Of a stretch of DNA of 13,072 nt, positions 1 to 9,022 are shown one piece after another. The stretch is from Circinella minor (Eukaryota > Mucoromycota > Mucoromycetes > Mucorales > Lichtheimiaceae). The notes under the pieces were generated by a model that had not been told where the DNA came from, did not search any database, and saw only the letters and a list, made by a program, of their open reading frames with translations. The DNA is taken from assembly GCA_016758965.1 (NCBI GenBank), contig JAEPRB010000573.1:1-13072 (forward strand). The letters run 5' to 3'. Positions within the stretch are counted from its first letter, which is position 1; every line of letters starts with the position of its first letter. A program made the translations under genes and the position numbers.

Positions 1-967
1 TGACGTAGTGTTGCTTGACTATTTTGGCGAGATAAACCCATATTACCCCTATATATTTCAATTAGTGATATTATTCATAAAACAGTATAGATTGTTTTAC
101 TTACAAAAGAGTGCTTGCACCAGTAGATGATCTACTGCCTCCCTTTTTTTATCACTAATAAATATAATTAATAAATGTATTACAACGTTATCATTAGTAT
201 CATAAAAATATATAAATTTACCCTTTAATAGAATTGTGGACGGAATGGATAAAATAGTCGGCTATCCAGTGTTTTTCGCATCTACTAATTCGAACTTTGT
301 ACATGCGGGCGATGTTAGTTTCGAATTTTCTGACTTCGATAGTCTTGATTGCTGTCGGGATAGAACCATATTTTACAAATGCTCTTGGGTTCTTATCCCA
401 CACATCTTCTAAAGCTTGTCTGTGGGTTCTTGATTCTTGCAAGAACGCCTCATACATGGAATCAAGATCGTCTTCTAAAATTCTGACTTCCTCATATAAA
501 AAGACAATGATGTCATTTTTGACGATTGTCTTTTTTGATGCTGTAAATTTTGGCTTAGCAATGATATCAGCATCGCCAAACTCTCTTGCAGCATCAGGAA
601 GTTGGTACATCTGCGCCACCATTTCCCTTTCCTCTTCTGCTTTGTTCTCAGCCTCTATTTGTTGGTATTGTGCCAAGGAAATAGACTCTTGAGGCTGAAG
701 CTGAACATCTTGTTGAGGCTGCTGCTGTTGTTGTTGTTGCTGATGTGCGTTAGCGTGGGGCTGATAATGGGGCTGCTGAGGCTGATGTTGTTGCTGAGCG
801 GCAGGCTGCGAAATTGAATAACCAGCCACAGGATGAGGACCTACATTATTTTCAATGTTAGTTAGTCGAGTTTCGATACTAATGACTCTAGTACGAATGT
901 CCCAAAGAATATTGTAAATATCTTGATTGGGATTGTGTGGTGGAAATGGATAATCGGAAGGATTCAT
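1..967 (-). CDS. Unrecognised Gln-rich protein, divergent partner of the Tnp2 transposase (partial, at least 3 exons)
   Basis: Starts at the ATG at 965-967. I infer exons 967-222, 154-105 and 48 to beyond the left edge, with GT-AG introns 221-155 (67 nt) and 104-49 (56 nt). Phases 2 and 1 join cleanly and all three exons stay open, so the apparent TAA at 218-220 lies in the first intron. Domains seen: residues 15-42 form an amphipathic, coiled-coil-like stretch; residues 50-95 are rich in Gln/Pro/His with a run of eight Gln; residues 105-250 are a mixed-charge globular-looking region with a C-x-K-H-W motif near residue 233. The second exon ends in a hydrophobic run that continues into the third (ALFWVIWVYLA). 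I do not recognise the family. It is transcribed away from the transposase across about 200 bp, so a second element-encoded protein (like the TnpA-type partners of plant CACTA elements) is an inference from position only; a host gene is possible. Confidence 0.6.
61..159. repeat. Inverted repeat around the 50-nt second exon, with an internal hairpin
   Basis: Positions 61-70 (ATTAGTGATA) and 150-159 (TATCACTAAT) are perfect 10-bp inverted copies. The right copy spans the inferred acceptor of the second exon of the leftward gene, and the left copy lies in its next intron. Between them, CAGTAGA (121-127) and TCTACTG (131-137) form a perfect 7-bp stem with a 3-nt loop inside the exon. A pre-mRNA fold that hides the exon is possible; in AT-rich DNA it may be chance. 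Confidence 0.35.
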
Positions 968-1164
968 TTTAAAAAAAGTAAAATGATTGTAAAAAAAAAG
1001 AAAAGGAAAAAAAAAAGAAAAGAAAAATGAGGCGCGTTACCTACTGCAGTCTGAGATTTCAACACGTTTCACACAGCCTTGCTGACACTTTCTTCAATTT
1101 GCTATAAAAGCTGGATCACCAAGTCATCATTGCTTCATTATCCACTACTTTATTTTTTTTTACC
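968..1164. promoter_or_regulatory. Shared divergent promoter region
   Basis: This 197-bp gap separates the start codons of two genes read in opposite directions. It holds a long purine tract on the plus strand (about 981-1028, almost only A and G) next to the leftward gene, and a TATA box at 1103-1109 next to the rightward gene. No other gene fits here, so both genes probably share or abut promoters. Confidence 0.6.
1103..1109 (+). promoter_or_regulatory. TATA box of the Tnp2 transposase gene
   Basis: TATAAAA lies 55 bp upstream of the ATG at 1165. This would place transcription start near 1130-1140, in a pyrimidine-containing stretch, leaving a leader of about 30 nt. It stands out because its surroundings are less AT-rich than most of the window. 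Confidence 0.55.
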
Positions 1165-4100
1165 ATGCCTCCATTATACACGAAAAGATGCCCACATTGT
1201 TTCCTTCCAAAGAAGCAAGCTGAATTTGATGCTCATGTTATCCAGTGTGGTATGTTAGATTAATATCGGTAATCATATACTTACTTTAAATACTTACCTT
1301 CTTAAAATATGGCTTTATGTGTAGAACAACGTCGTAGAAGTTATTCAGTGATAACACAAAGACATACAAGTGTTTCTAACAGCCAGTCCTCGATTGATGA
1401 TTACATGGATACCACTGAGTATGATTACGGTGGCCCAGAACAGCCCTATGTTGGTGAAGAAGTCAGGAATAATGGTAATCAAGATAATGAGGAAGCCGTT
1501 ATCCACGAAGAAATAATGGATGAGGATGTCGATAGTGCAACTCCTACTGCTGTCGAACAAGAAGATAACGATGATGATTATAACACTGACAACAATTACG
1601 AAACTGACGAAGAAGAAAATAATGATGACGACCAGGAAGAAAGTTTCGAGACCGAACAACATGTGGATGAGATGTATAGAGACGCTGATGGAAATTATGT
1701 CGATCCATAGACCCTTGAAATGCCACCATGTACCACTGTCCCTATTGATTACATTGAATATGGTCAAGCACCTTTGGATACGCATGAAGAAATAAGCTTC
1801 GAGATCTATAGCTGGATACCAGAGCATAATGTCAGTAGAGCTGGTCATGAAGATTTAATCAAGCTATTGAATAAGCGAATCAAGAGTGAAGAGGGTTTTG
1901 GTAAGTAAATATACATAACACAATTATATAATTCATGAAGGAGTTGTTATTAAAAGAAAAACAGGCAAAGTACCTTTATATAGTCCCAAAAAATGTGAAT
2001 CGCGTCTAGATAAGATGTTTAATCTTGAAGAAACTAAATACCGTATGTGTCCCGATGGTTGTCGACTTTTCCCAGAAAATTCAAAAGCTCCTTGCTCTTG
2101 TGGTAAACCCCAATTCAAGAATAGAAAACCTATAAAGACTATGTCATATTTCCCACTCACAAAACAACTGTCAGCATTTGTTGCAGACAACAACACTCGT
2201 AACTTACTTTTGGAAACCCATGAACCATCCGAAGAGGGAGCATTAGAGGATATTTTCGATGGAAAAGTATTCCGTGATCGTAAACAAGAATTATTCCCTA
2301 ACAACCTTGATATTCCCGTTTCATTGTTTATCGATGGATTCAGTGCATTTAAAGGAAGCAACAGTTCAAAGATGACGATTCTACACATTGTTGTATTAGG
2401 TTTGCCGGCTCAAGAAAGGTAATTATTTTTTTTCATAATAATAAACAGATTGTCTATGATGTATTATATAAATGGTAGTTAATAATTAGTTAAATATATA
2501 GATACAAGAAAGAGCATATGCTTCAAGTTGCAATTATTCCAGGTAACCATAATGGCGACTTGTATACCTTTCTGAGGCCACTATTAAATGAACTTCGAAC
2601 CCTTGAAGCAGCCGGCATGAGAGTTACTTGTCCGGATGGTATATTCTCCTTTAATGTTCATTTAATGCTTACCAGTGGTGACATCATTGGTGTTCAAGAA
2701 ATCTGTCACCATACTGGTCATACCTCGCAGTATGGTTGTCGCCAGTGCCAGATTGAAACAATTCCTCATGTCAGTCCTTCTGGCAATGGGACTGGTCATT
2801 ATTATAGTGGAAGTGCTGCTATGTCCTCTCCTAGAGAGATTAACGAATTCACCGATGGCAATAAGGTATAAGTCAAACCAACAACATCTTTTTTTTTACA
2901 TATACCATTTTATCTTACCTAGTGCAATATTTTATTCTTTTTTTGGATAATAGGGATTTGGGATCAAGAAGGCAACCGATTTTGCCTCCCTACAATCATT
3001 CCACGGTTATACCTTCTTCGGCCTGGATGAGTTACACCTGATAGGAGCAAATTGCAGTAGGAAGATATGGCTAATGATTTCTGGCGAATACAAAAAGGTG
3101 AACTGCACAATCGAGCTACCTAAACAGGTTTGCTTGAGCATCGGCGGTGCAATAATCGAGTCAGGACCAATGATACCATCATCGATATTCGAGGGTAGTT
3201 TTAGAGGTCAGTATTATTATATATTACCCATTTAATCTTAAAGTTACAATTTATATATATATATATACTTTTAACTCATACGTACTGGTTTTATTTTTCA
3301 ACAGATATTGCAAGGAAGACAGGCCTTCTACGATCTGTTGACTGGATAATATTTATCCAATTCATACTGCCAACTTTGGTGTTTGAGCAACTGATCAAGA
3401 AATATGGTAGCAATGCCCCACAGGTAGAAGCTATCATGGCGTTCATGATAGGGTGCTCCACGGCCTTGAAATGGAAAATTACTCAGCAAGATATTGCAAA
3501 AATAAAATCGTAAGCTATCGTTTACCAATCATCCAATGAATATGAAGAGTACCACTAATCAATAGTATATTTACCATAGCAATTTTCACATTTGGCATAT
3601 GCATATGCGGAAAAACGTATCACCTAACATGTACGTCTTGAACTTCCATCTTCTTCGCCACATTCATGAGACTGTGGAAGCCCTTGGACCATTACGTGCA
3701 TATAGCACAAGATCTGCCGAACGTGCAATTGGTATGTTATTTTATAATTTTAACTGACACATAATAAAAGAACAAATAATTAAACTTTTTTTTTCCTTTA
3801 TAGGTTTTTTCAAAAGGCATGTAAAATCGCGTGTCTTACCTGGAGCTAACGCCGGCAATATTATAAAACGACAGCTGCTCACCCGCAATTTTGAGCGAGT
3901 ATATAAATCCGAAGAAGTTACAGAGGAGCAACCAGAGGGGGATACATACACAATAATGGATTATCCAGGTATTGAGCTATGGGAGGCCCGTGATAGCGTA
4001 ATTGGAAATGGTGACGAATGCTTTGATATCGAAAGTTATTTGAGAAATTACTGGAACAACCAATTTGATCAAAATGATAACCATGTAATGAGCAGCACCT

Positions 4101-4640
4101 TAAGCAAGCATATCAAAATTGGGAGACGTTTGTTTGTGAATGGCGTTGTATATACTTGTGAACAATACCCATCCGCGTCCAAGAAGCTTGACACATTATT
4201 AAGATTCGTCCTTCCAACAAGTATAAGAGGCGTAACTGGCACATATTTTGGCAAGGTTATCATGTATTTTTCCCATATTTTTGAAGGAGGTATGTTTTCG
4301 CGTGTATTTTTTATATTATTGTTGAATACTAGTGTGTATATATATATAATGCTAACGATGTCATTTATTAGAGGAGCATCCACTTTGTCTGGTGAAATTG
4401 TATGGCGGTGTCACTTGTGACGAGTATGGTACGTCATCAAGAAAGAAGAAAGGAACTCCACATGTGTATAGAAGACCAGATGGTGCCACCCCTGCCAACA
4501 AAACAATCGTTGTTCACGTTGAAAATATCAAAGGATATTCTGGAATGTTAAAATCATCAGCACACACCAATCGATTTTATTTAATTTATCCTGACATGTG
4601 TCCAGGAGAAGTAGTAGAAACTGATATAGCTAAAGTTTAA
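1165..4640 (+). CDS. Tnp2-type (CACTA-like) transposase, nine exons, with one in-frame TAG
   Basis: Transposase of the Tnp2 family, a nuclear DDE recombinase thought to excise and insert its element. Exons: 1165-1249, 1325-1900, 1965-2418, 2502-2865, 2954-3206, 3305-3509, 3580-3731, 3804-4289, 4372-4640. All introns are GT-AG (64-98 nt), every phase matches, and the total is 2844 nt (947 residues plus TAA). Seen in order: C2HC finger (CPHC, then H24 and C28); acidic low-complexity region (about 40-155); Cys cluster C249/C253/C264/C266; FIDGF with D344; Cys/His motif with C440, H445, C451, C454; DELH with D518 and H521; PNMYVLNFHLLRHI then GPLRAYSARSAER with E693, resembling the region after Tnp2 (DUF4218-like). 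D344, D518 and E693 are my candidates for the catalytic triad. Codon 157 is TAG (1708-1710), with the frame open on both sides, so the gene is probably inactivated unless that TAG is spliced out. Confidence 0.85.
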
Positions 4641-4642
4641 AG

Positions 4643-4648
4643 AATAAA
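4643..4648 (+). terminator. Poly(A) signal of the transposase gene
   Basis: AATAAA lies two bases after the TAA stop and is followed by an A-rich then T-rich stretch. It would make a very short 3' untranslated region, fitting the 43-bp gap to the convergent Gag-protease frame. Confidence 0.4.
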
Positions 4649-4683
4649 AAAAAATATTTCTCTACTCTTGTACTACTTCTAAA

Positions 4684-6753
4684 CTAATATTTCATTCTCA
4701 ATTGCTCATATATGGATTTTTGTGTACCATGTGTTACCTGAGGCACCTGAGGCACCTGAGGTAACTGAGGTAACTTCCCATGGTGAATATGAGGATGTGG
4801 ATTATCATCCCAAGATGTTGCGAGACCATGGATAGAAATACCCAGTTTTGGCATGAGATCCATCCCAATAGTCATAGTAGTATTTTCTAAAAGCGGTAAA
4901 GCTTCAAAGGTATGAGTGACTGTTTTGCCAGCATATTTTAAAAAAACATTTTTCACCTCCCCAACTCTTTTTCCTTCTAAACCCTCAATACATGTTATAA
5001 CGGGAGCGTTATGTGTGAATGGTGTAATGGTAAAATTATTTTTATTTAAAAAATTAATATTAAGAGATGACCTATCAGCACCTGTGTCTAGCAAAGCCAA
5101 AGTTCATATTTTACTCTGTAAAATAATAGGAACAAAGATTGCAGAAGGTAAGTTTTTGTCATTCAAAATAGTTGGTTCATTTTTTAAATTGTTCTTTTTA
5201 ATATTGGTAGAATATTGTAATAAGGAATTGTATTGAGCATTACCTTTGTTATTTTTAGATGAGGAATTCATCAGTTCATCGTCATCGACCTCCAGCAAGT
5301 CTTCCAGCTGTGGGGTGACGCGAGACATACGGCTGCGTATGGTATTATTATTGTTATTATTATTATTGTTAATGTTCGTACGTCTAGCACGAAGCTTTTC
5401 AGCACATTGGTGACCCATCACAAAAAGAACACGGTGGCAGAAACGGCACCAATTCACCTTTGCGGCACTATATGGACCAGAGGAGTTGACAGTGAAACCA
5501 CGATTATTATTACTATTCTGGCGATTACCAAAGAAGTTATTGTTGTTGTTGTTGTTACGAGCTGGACCAAGGACCTCCTTTAACTTGTCACACTCCCAGC
5601 GACGATGGTTAGACTTGGGGTGTAATGGACACGCATTTTTACTATTGATGGCTGGCCCTTTTCCTTTGTTCTTTTTATTTTTGTTATTATTGTTATTGGT
5701 GGACTTACGACGACGTTTTTTCGATGGTTTTTCTTCATCCGAGTCTTCATCCGAGTCACTGGAATCGTTGTCTGCTGAGGAAGGCGCCCAATCGCTAGCT
5801 TCTGAAGAGGTGTCCGCGGCAACAAGAGACTGAACTGTTTGCATGACAGGTTCGATATGATCAGGTATCTTATCGCCATGGTGATTAGCTATCAAAGTCC
5901 ATGCTTGTTTACGATAACGTTTGTTCAAAGAACACAGGTAGTTAAAAACCAAGTCTTGGTTATTCGGGATACCATATTTAAAAGCGTACTCTTGCATTTT
6001 GTTGGAATATTCGCGGAGAGGCTCAGTTTTACCTTGCTTCATGGTCCGGATATGGTGACGTCTGTAGAAGATCGTGTATGGTGAGGTAAAATATTTTTCA
6101 ACTTCCTGTCAAAAAGTTGACCAGTTCGTAATTCCATCCTTTTTCATAGTTGTCAATAACCATGCTCGTCGATTGGCGTCACAGGTGAGAGGGATAAGAC
6201 GGCGCCAGTTTTGTTCGACGTCAAGACCATGTGCACTAAGATGGACTTTAAAGTCATCTAGGAAGGTTTCTGCAGAGTCGTAGCTTTCCTGACGTTTATC
6301 GTGACGGTGTTGACCCTTCAATTGGAAAGCGGGCAAGTCTTTCAGAACAAGAGTGCTTTTAGAAGAGCTTGCTTCTATTTTTGTTGAAGAACGTAATTGT
6401 TGCTGTTCTTGTAAAAGATTTTCGATCACTGAGAGGCGATGCTTCCAGTTCTCATGTTCTTGAACTAGGTTTTGTACTTCTTCCATGTTACCTCTAATGG
6501 TGGCAACGTGCAACAAATTAGCACTACGAGCGATCTGCTGCTGGAAGTAATGAGCTGTTAAGGCTGGATCGGAATTCGGACCCAAGTCTTCCGGATTAAT
6601 GTTACCCAAACCCTCTTGAACATCGGGGATCCGTGGAGCTTCACCCATCATAGTATCATCGGCATGAGCATGTTGGGATTGGTTATTATTGTTAACGGAA
6701 GATTGGTTAATGGGAGATCGTTGGTTGTTATTGGGGGATGAGTTGTTTGACAT
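4684..6753 (-). pseudogene. Ty3-type Gag and aspartic protease, one frame with two internal TGA codons
   Basis: Gag forms the particle of an LTR retrotransposon and the protease matures it. One frame runs from the ATG at 6753 to a TAG at 4684-4686 (690 codons), broken by TGA at 6109-6111 (codon 215) and 5104-5106 (codon 550). Residues 1-110 are Asn/Gln-rich with a coiled-coil-like stretch. Residues 150-310 resemble retrotrans_gag. A basic patch (KKRRRK, about 345) follows an acidic Ser/Asp run. Two Cys/His clusters follow: C375/H378/H383/C388, and C436/C439/H448/C450 (W-C-x2-C-x8-H-x-C, as in Ty3 Gags). The protease core LLDTGAD has catalytic Asp 556, after the second TGA. The C terminus has Pro-Gln-Val repeats. 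No reverse transcriptase, RNase H or integrase follows; the transposase gene occupies that DNA. No LTR was recognised. It is a truncated element or a decayed stand-alone Gag-protease gene. Confidence 0.8.
4734..4778. repeat. 9-bp tandem repeat in the protease C terminus
   Basis: Five consecutive 9-bp units (for example GCACCTGAG, twice exactly, then GTAACTGAG) encode the Pro-Gln-Val/Leu repeats on the minus strand. The first and last units are diverged. Replication slippage inside the coding frame is the simplest origin. Confidence 0.7.
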
Positions 6754-7375
6754 GATTATTCACAAGAAAAAAATGAGATATTTATGAATATTGATTTAAC
6801 AGGAAAATAAGGTAAGAATAAAATGATAACAGAATAGGTCTTGTGAGAATCTTTCAGGTGTTTTATTATATAAAAAATGATATGATATAAAAAGATAAAA
6901 AGATAATTATTTCTATTACAAGTAAGTTTTATATATATATATGTTTTAGATGTGTATTTTCCTGTATTTGTAGATGATGTTATATTATGATAAATTGTAT
7001 ATTATGTGATTATGAATAAATAAATTATGTTTGATTACTTTGTTTGTATTATATTATTATAAGGTGTCATTGTGGTAGATTTATTATTTGTGTATTTAGA
7101 TAGCAACCGATGTGAGATTATTTTAGTGTTTTTATATTTAGTTTATATTTGAATTATCTGAGATGAAGGATTAACGTGTGCCATACGACAGTAATATCTA
7201 TTTTCTATAATTTTCTTTTTTGTCCGGATGATTAATAATAATAAATAAATAGTTTGATTGGTTTTTTATTTATCCTTGACGGAAATAATGTTTGACCGAT
7301 TAATTTTAAGTAGATGGATTATATATTTATTTGCTGACAAATGGGCACTAGCGGGTAATTTATTACCCACCAGCT
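6754..7375. other. AT-rich non-coding stretch upstream of Gag
   Basis: No reading frame of note on either strand. In an intact LTR element the leader, primer-binding site and 5' LTR would be here, but I see no primer-binding site, no TG...CA-bounded repeat and no second copy in the window. Near the right end, GGGTAAT (7353-7359) and ATTACCC (7362-7368) make a perfect 7-bp stem with a 2-nt loop. Confidence 0.5.
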
Positions 7376-7705
7376 ATGTACTGTTACACACTGCTTTTCC
7401 TCTCTCATCTCCCTTATAATCCCTATATCAAAATCTTAGCTTCACTTAGTAAATTTTCACATTCCGCCAAAACTTTGAAGGCTATGAACTCGATGAAAAA
7501 TAAGTTTTTTCAAGAACGAAAACGAGCGATAGATTTAGAATACAAAAATAAACATGTTCCATGTGCCAGAATATTGATTACTCAATGTCAAAAATATTTC
7601 ATAGTGATCAAGTTTTTACGTCGGGATTCAAATTATTTTGACGGTTTAAGACAGAATGCACCGTATATTTTTTTTAATATTTTTAAATTATCATGTGATA
7701 ATTAA
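7376..7705 (+). CDS. Doubtful small ORF, 109 aa, unrecognised
   Basis: ATG at 7376 and TAA at 7703-7705. The product is basic, with a hydrophobic start (residues 1-27) and a Lys/Arg-rich middle (about 40-60). Base composition over roughly 7340-7660 is less AT-rich than its surroundings, which is the only hint of coding. I recognise no motif or family. Its stop codon overlaps a perfect 24-bp palindrome. It may be a remnant of an older element or a chance frame. Confidence 0.2.
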   Translation: MYCYTLLFLSHLPYNPYIKILASLSKFSHSAKTLKAMNSMKNKFFQERKRAIDLEYKNKHVPCARILITQCQKYFIVIKFLRRDSNYFDGLRQNAPYIFFNIFKLSCDN

Positions 7706-7899
7706 AATATGATTACGTAATCATATTTCAAAAATAAAGTTTAAAAAATAAATTTTAGGAAAAGTTAAAAATAAAAATATTTTTATTCTTTTCTTATAAA
7801 ATAATTAAATTTAATAATAAATTTATTACTTATAGATAACAAAGTTATCTGAATCTTATAGATTCTAAAAACAAGAAAATCATTGATTTTATTTGTTTT
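7705..7899. repeat. Cluster of perfect palindromes in AT-rich DNA
   Basis: Several perfect inverted repeats follow one another: a gapless 24-bp palindrome at 7705-7728 centred on ACGT; AGATAAC/GTTATCT (7834-7840, 7844-7850); GAATC/GATTC (7851-7855, 7861-7865); and AAAATCA/TGATTTT (7876-7882, 7884-7890) with outer arms at 7868-7874 and 7893-7899. The rest of 7706-8006 is very AT-rich and has no gene. Confidence 0.5.
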
Positions 7900-8006
7900 T
7901 TAATATATATAAATAATCTAAATAATAAACTTTATTAATATTTATATATATATTATAGATGATAAAAAAATTAAGAAATTTTTGTAATCATCAGATTTAT
8001 ATTTAA

Positions 8007-9022
8007 TCCTCTATCAAGGATAAAGACCTGTGTGCTCATTCGAGTAAGCGATCTCATGAGCGTGGAGCAGGACAGGCAAATGAAAAACTGAATAAATACC
8101 TGTATGCTCACCTGAGTAGGAGGACTCTTGAGCGTGGAGGAGGACAGGCACAAAATAAAAATTTTGTAGTAATAGAGAACTATAGTCCAGAAACTCTTTT
8201 AAAACTGGTTGATTCTTTTGCTGATGTATTTCCAGATGAACTTCCAAATGGATTACCACCTCAGAGACATGTCGATCACTCAATTCCATTGGAACCAAAT
8301 GCAAAAACACCAGCTCAAAAATTATATCGTCTCTCAAGCCATGAACTCAATGAACTCAAGAAACAACTAAATGAGCTAATTGATAAAGGATGGATCCAGC
8401 CAAGCAAATCACCTTATGGAGCCCCTGTTCTATTTGTTGCTAAGAAAGAAGGAAGTTTTCGTATGGTAGTAGACTATCGCACACTAAACTCTATTACTAT
8501 CAAGACAACTACCCCTTGCCAAGAACAGATGAACTCTTTGACCAATTACAAGGTGCAAGAATATTTACAAAACTCGATCTCCGGAGTGGATACCATCAGA
8601 TTAGGGTAAAGCCGGAAGATGTTCCAAAGACAGCATTCTCAACTCGATATGGATTATATGAATTTACTGTATTACCTTTTGGTTTAACCTTGGCACCAGC
8701 AACATTTATGAGACTAATGAATGACGTTTTCTGTGATTTACTTGATATATGTGTTATTGTATACTTGGATGATATCTTGATCTATTCGAAAAATGAAGAA
8801 GAACATAACAAGCATGTCAAGTCAGTACTCGAAAGACTTCGTGAACACAAACTATATGCTAAAAAACAAAAGTGCGAATTTGGAGTCAAGCAGCTCGAAT
8901 TCCTCAGATATTATATTGATGAACAAGGTTTATATACAGACCCGCAAAAGGTCCAGGCGGTTGTGGACTGCCCCCCACTCCATAATACAAAGGATATCCA
9001 GTGTTTGGCCACTAGTTACTAA
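8007..9022 (+). pseudogene. Ty3-type reverse transcriptase fragment, frameshifted and truncated
   Basis: Reverse transcriptase copies the element RNA into DNA. The first part is open from 8007 (after TAA at 8004-8006) to about 8510 and carries the typical pre-RT linker and finger motifs (ending HVDHSIPLE; then [21 protein letters not shown] and VDYRTLN). Around 8505-8512 one base appears missing, and the frame continues as [49 protein letters not shown] and YLDDILIYSK, with the catalytic YxDD. Homology fades after 8990, where a second frameshift is likely, and the frame ends at 9022. There is no protease upstream and no RNase H or integrase downstream, so this is a dead internal fragment. It lies on the opposite strand to the Gag-protease frame, so it is probably a different copy. 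Confidence 0.88.
8022..8165 (+). repeat. In-frame 72-bp tandem duplication before the RT
   Basis: Units begin at 8022 and 8094. Over their first 57 bp they match at 46 positions by my count, after which they diverge. The 72-bp period is 24 codons, so both copies read in the RT frame ([18 protein letters not shown] and [18 protein letters not shown]). They share H-S-x-R and ERGxGQA. The origin and function of the segment are unknown. Confidence 0.65.

Larger units (their letters stand above)
1..4683. mobile_element. CACTA/EnSpm-like DNA transposon (extent uncertain)
   Basis: The region holds a Tnp2-type transposase gene and a divergently transcribed companion gene, a layout compatible with a two-gene CACTA-like element. 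The right limit is set only by the start of the convergent Gag-protease reading frame at 4684. I could not find CACTA-type termini: no clear CACTA/TAGTG pair and no matching inverted repeat between 1-100 and 4641-4700. The left end is probably outside the window. Confidence 0.4.

Noticed and set aside
218..220. TAA as the true end of the leftward gene
   Set aside because: A GT donor overlaps it, and two further phase-matched exons stay open to the edge of the window, so splicing is more likely. Not proven without transcripts.
1345..1848. Long minus-strand frame (167 codons) rich in Val/Ile/Phe
   Set aside because: It is the complement of the acidic, GAT/GAA-rich second exon of the transposase; the hydrophobic runs are an artefact of that composition.
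1..4700. CACTA-type terminal inverted repeats for the Tnp2 element
   Set aside because: CACTA or TAGTG strings occur (for example near 63 and 153) but none pairs with a matching terminus near 4641-4683. The left end is probably outside the window.
4916..5236. Plus-strand frame of 106 codons
   Set aside because: Antisense to the Gag-protease frame, which carries the recognisable aspartic protease core.
5486..5833. Plus-strand frame of 115 codons rich in Leu
   Set aside because: Antisense of the Asn/Lys-rich Gag segment; the Leu runs mirror AAC/AAT repeats. The minus-strand Gag motifs are clear.
6754..7375. A 5' LTR and primer-binding site for the Gag-protease element
   Set aside because: No second copy of any LTR-like sequence, no TG...CA boundaries that stand out, and no recognisable tRNA-complementary site.
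4684..9022. Gag-protease and RT as parts of one retrotransposon
   Set aside because: They lie on opposite strands, and more than 1.2 kb of unrelated AT-rich DNA separates them. A rearrangement cannot be excluded, but nothing in the sequence supports it.
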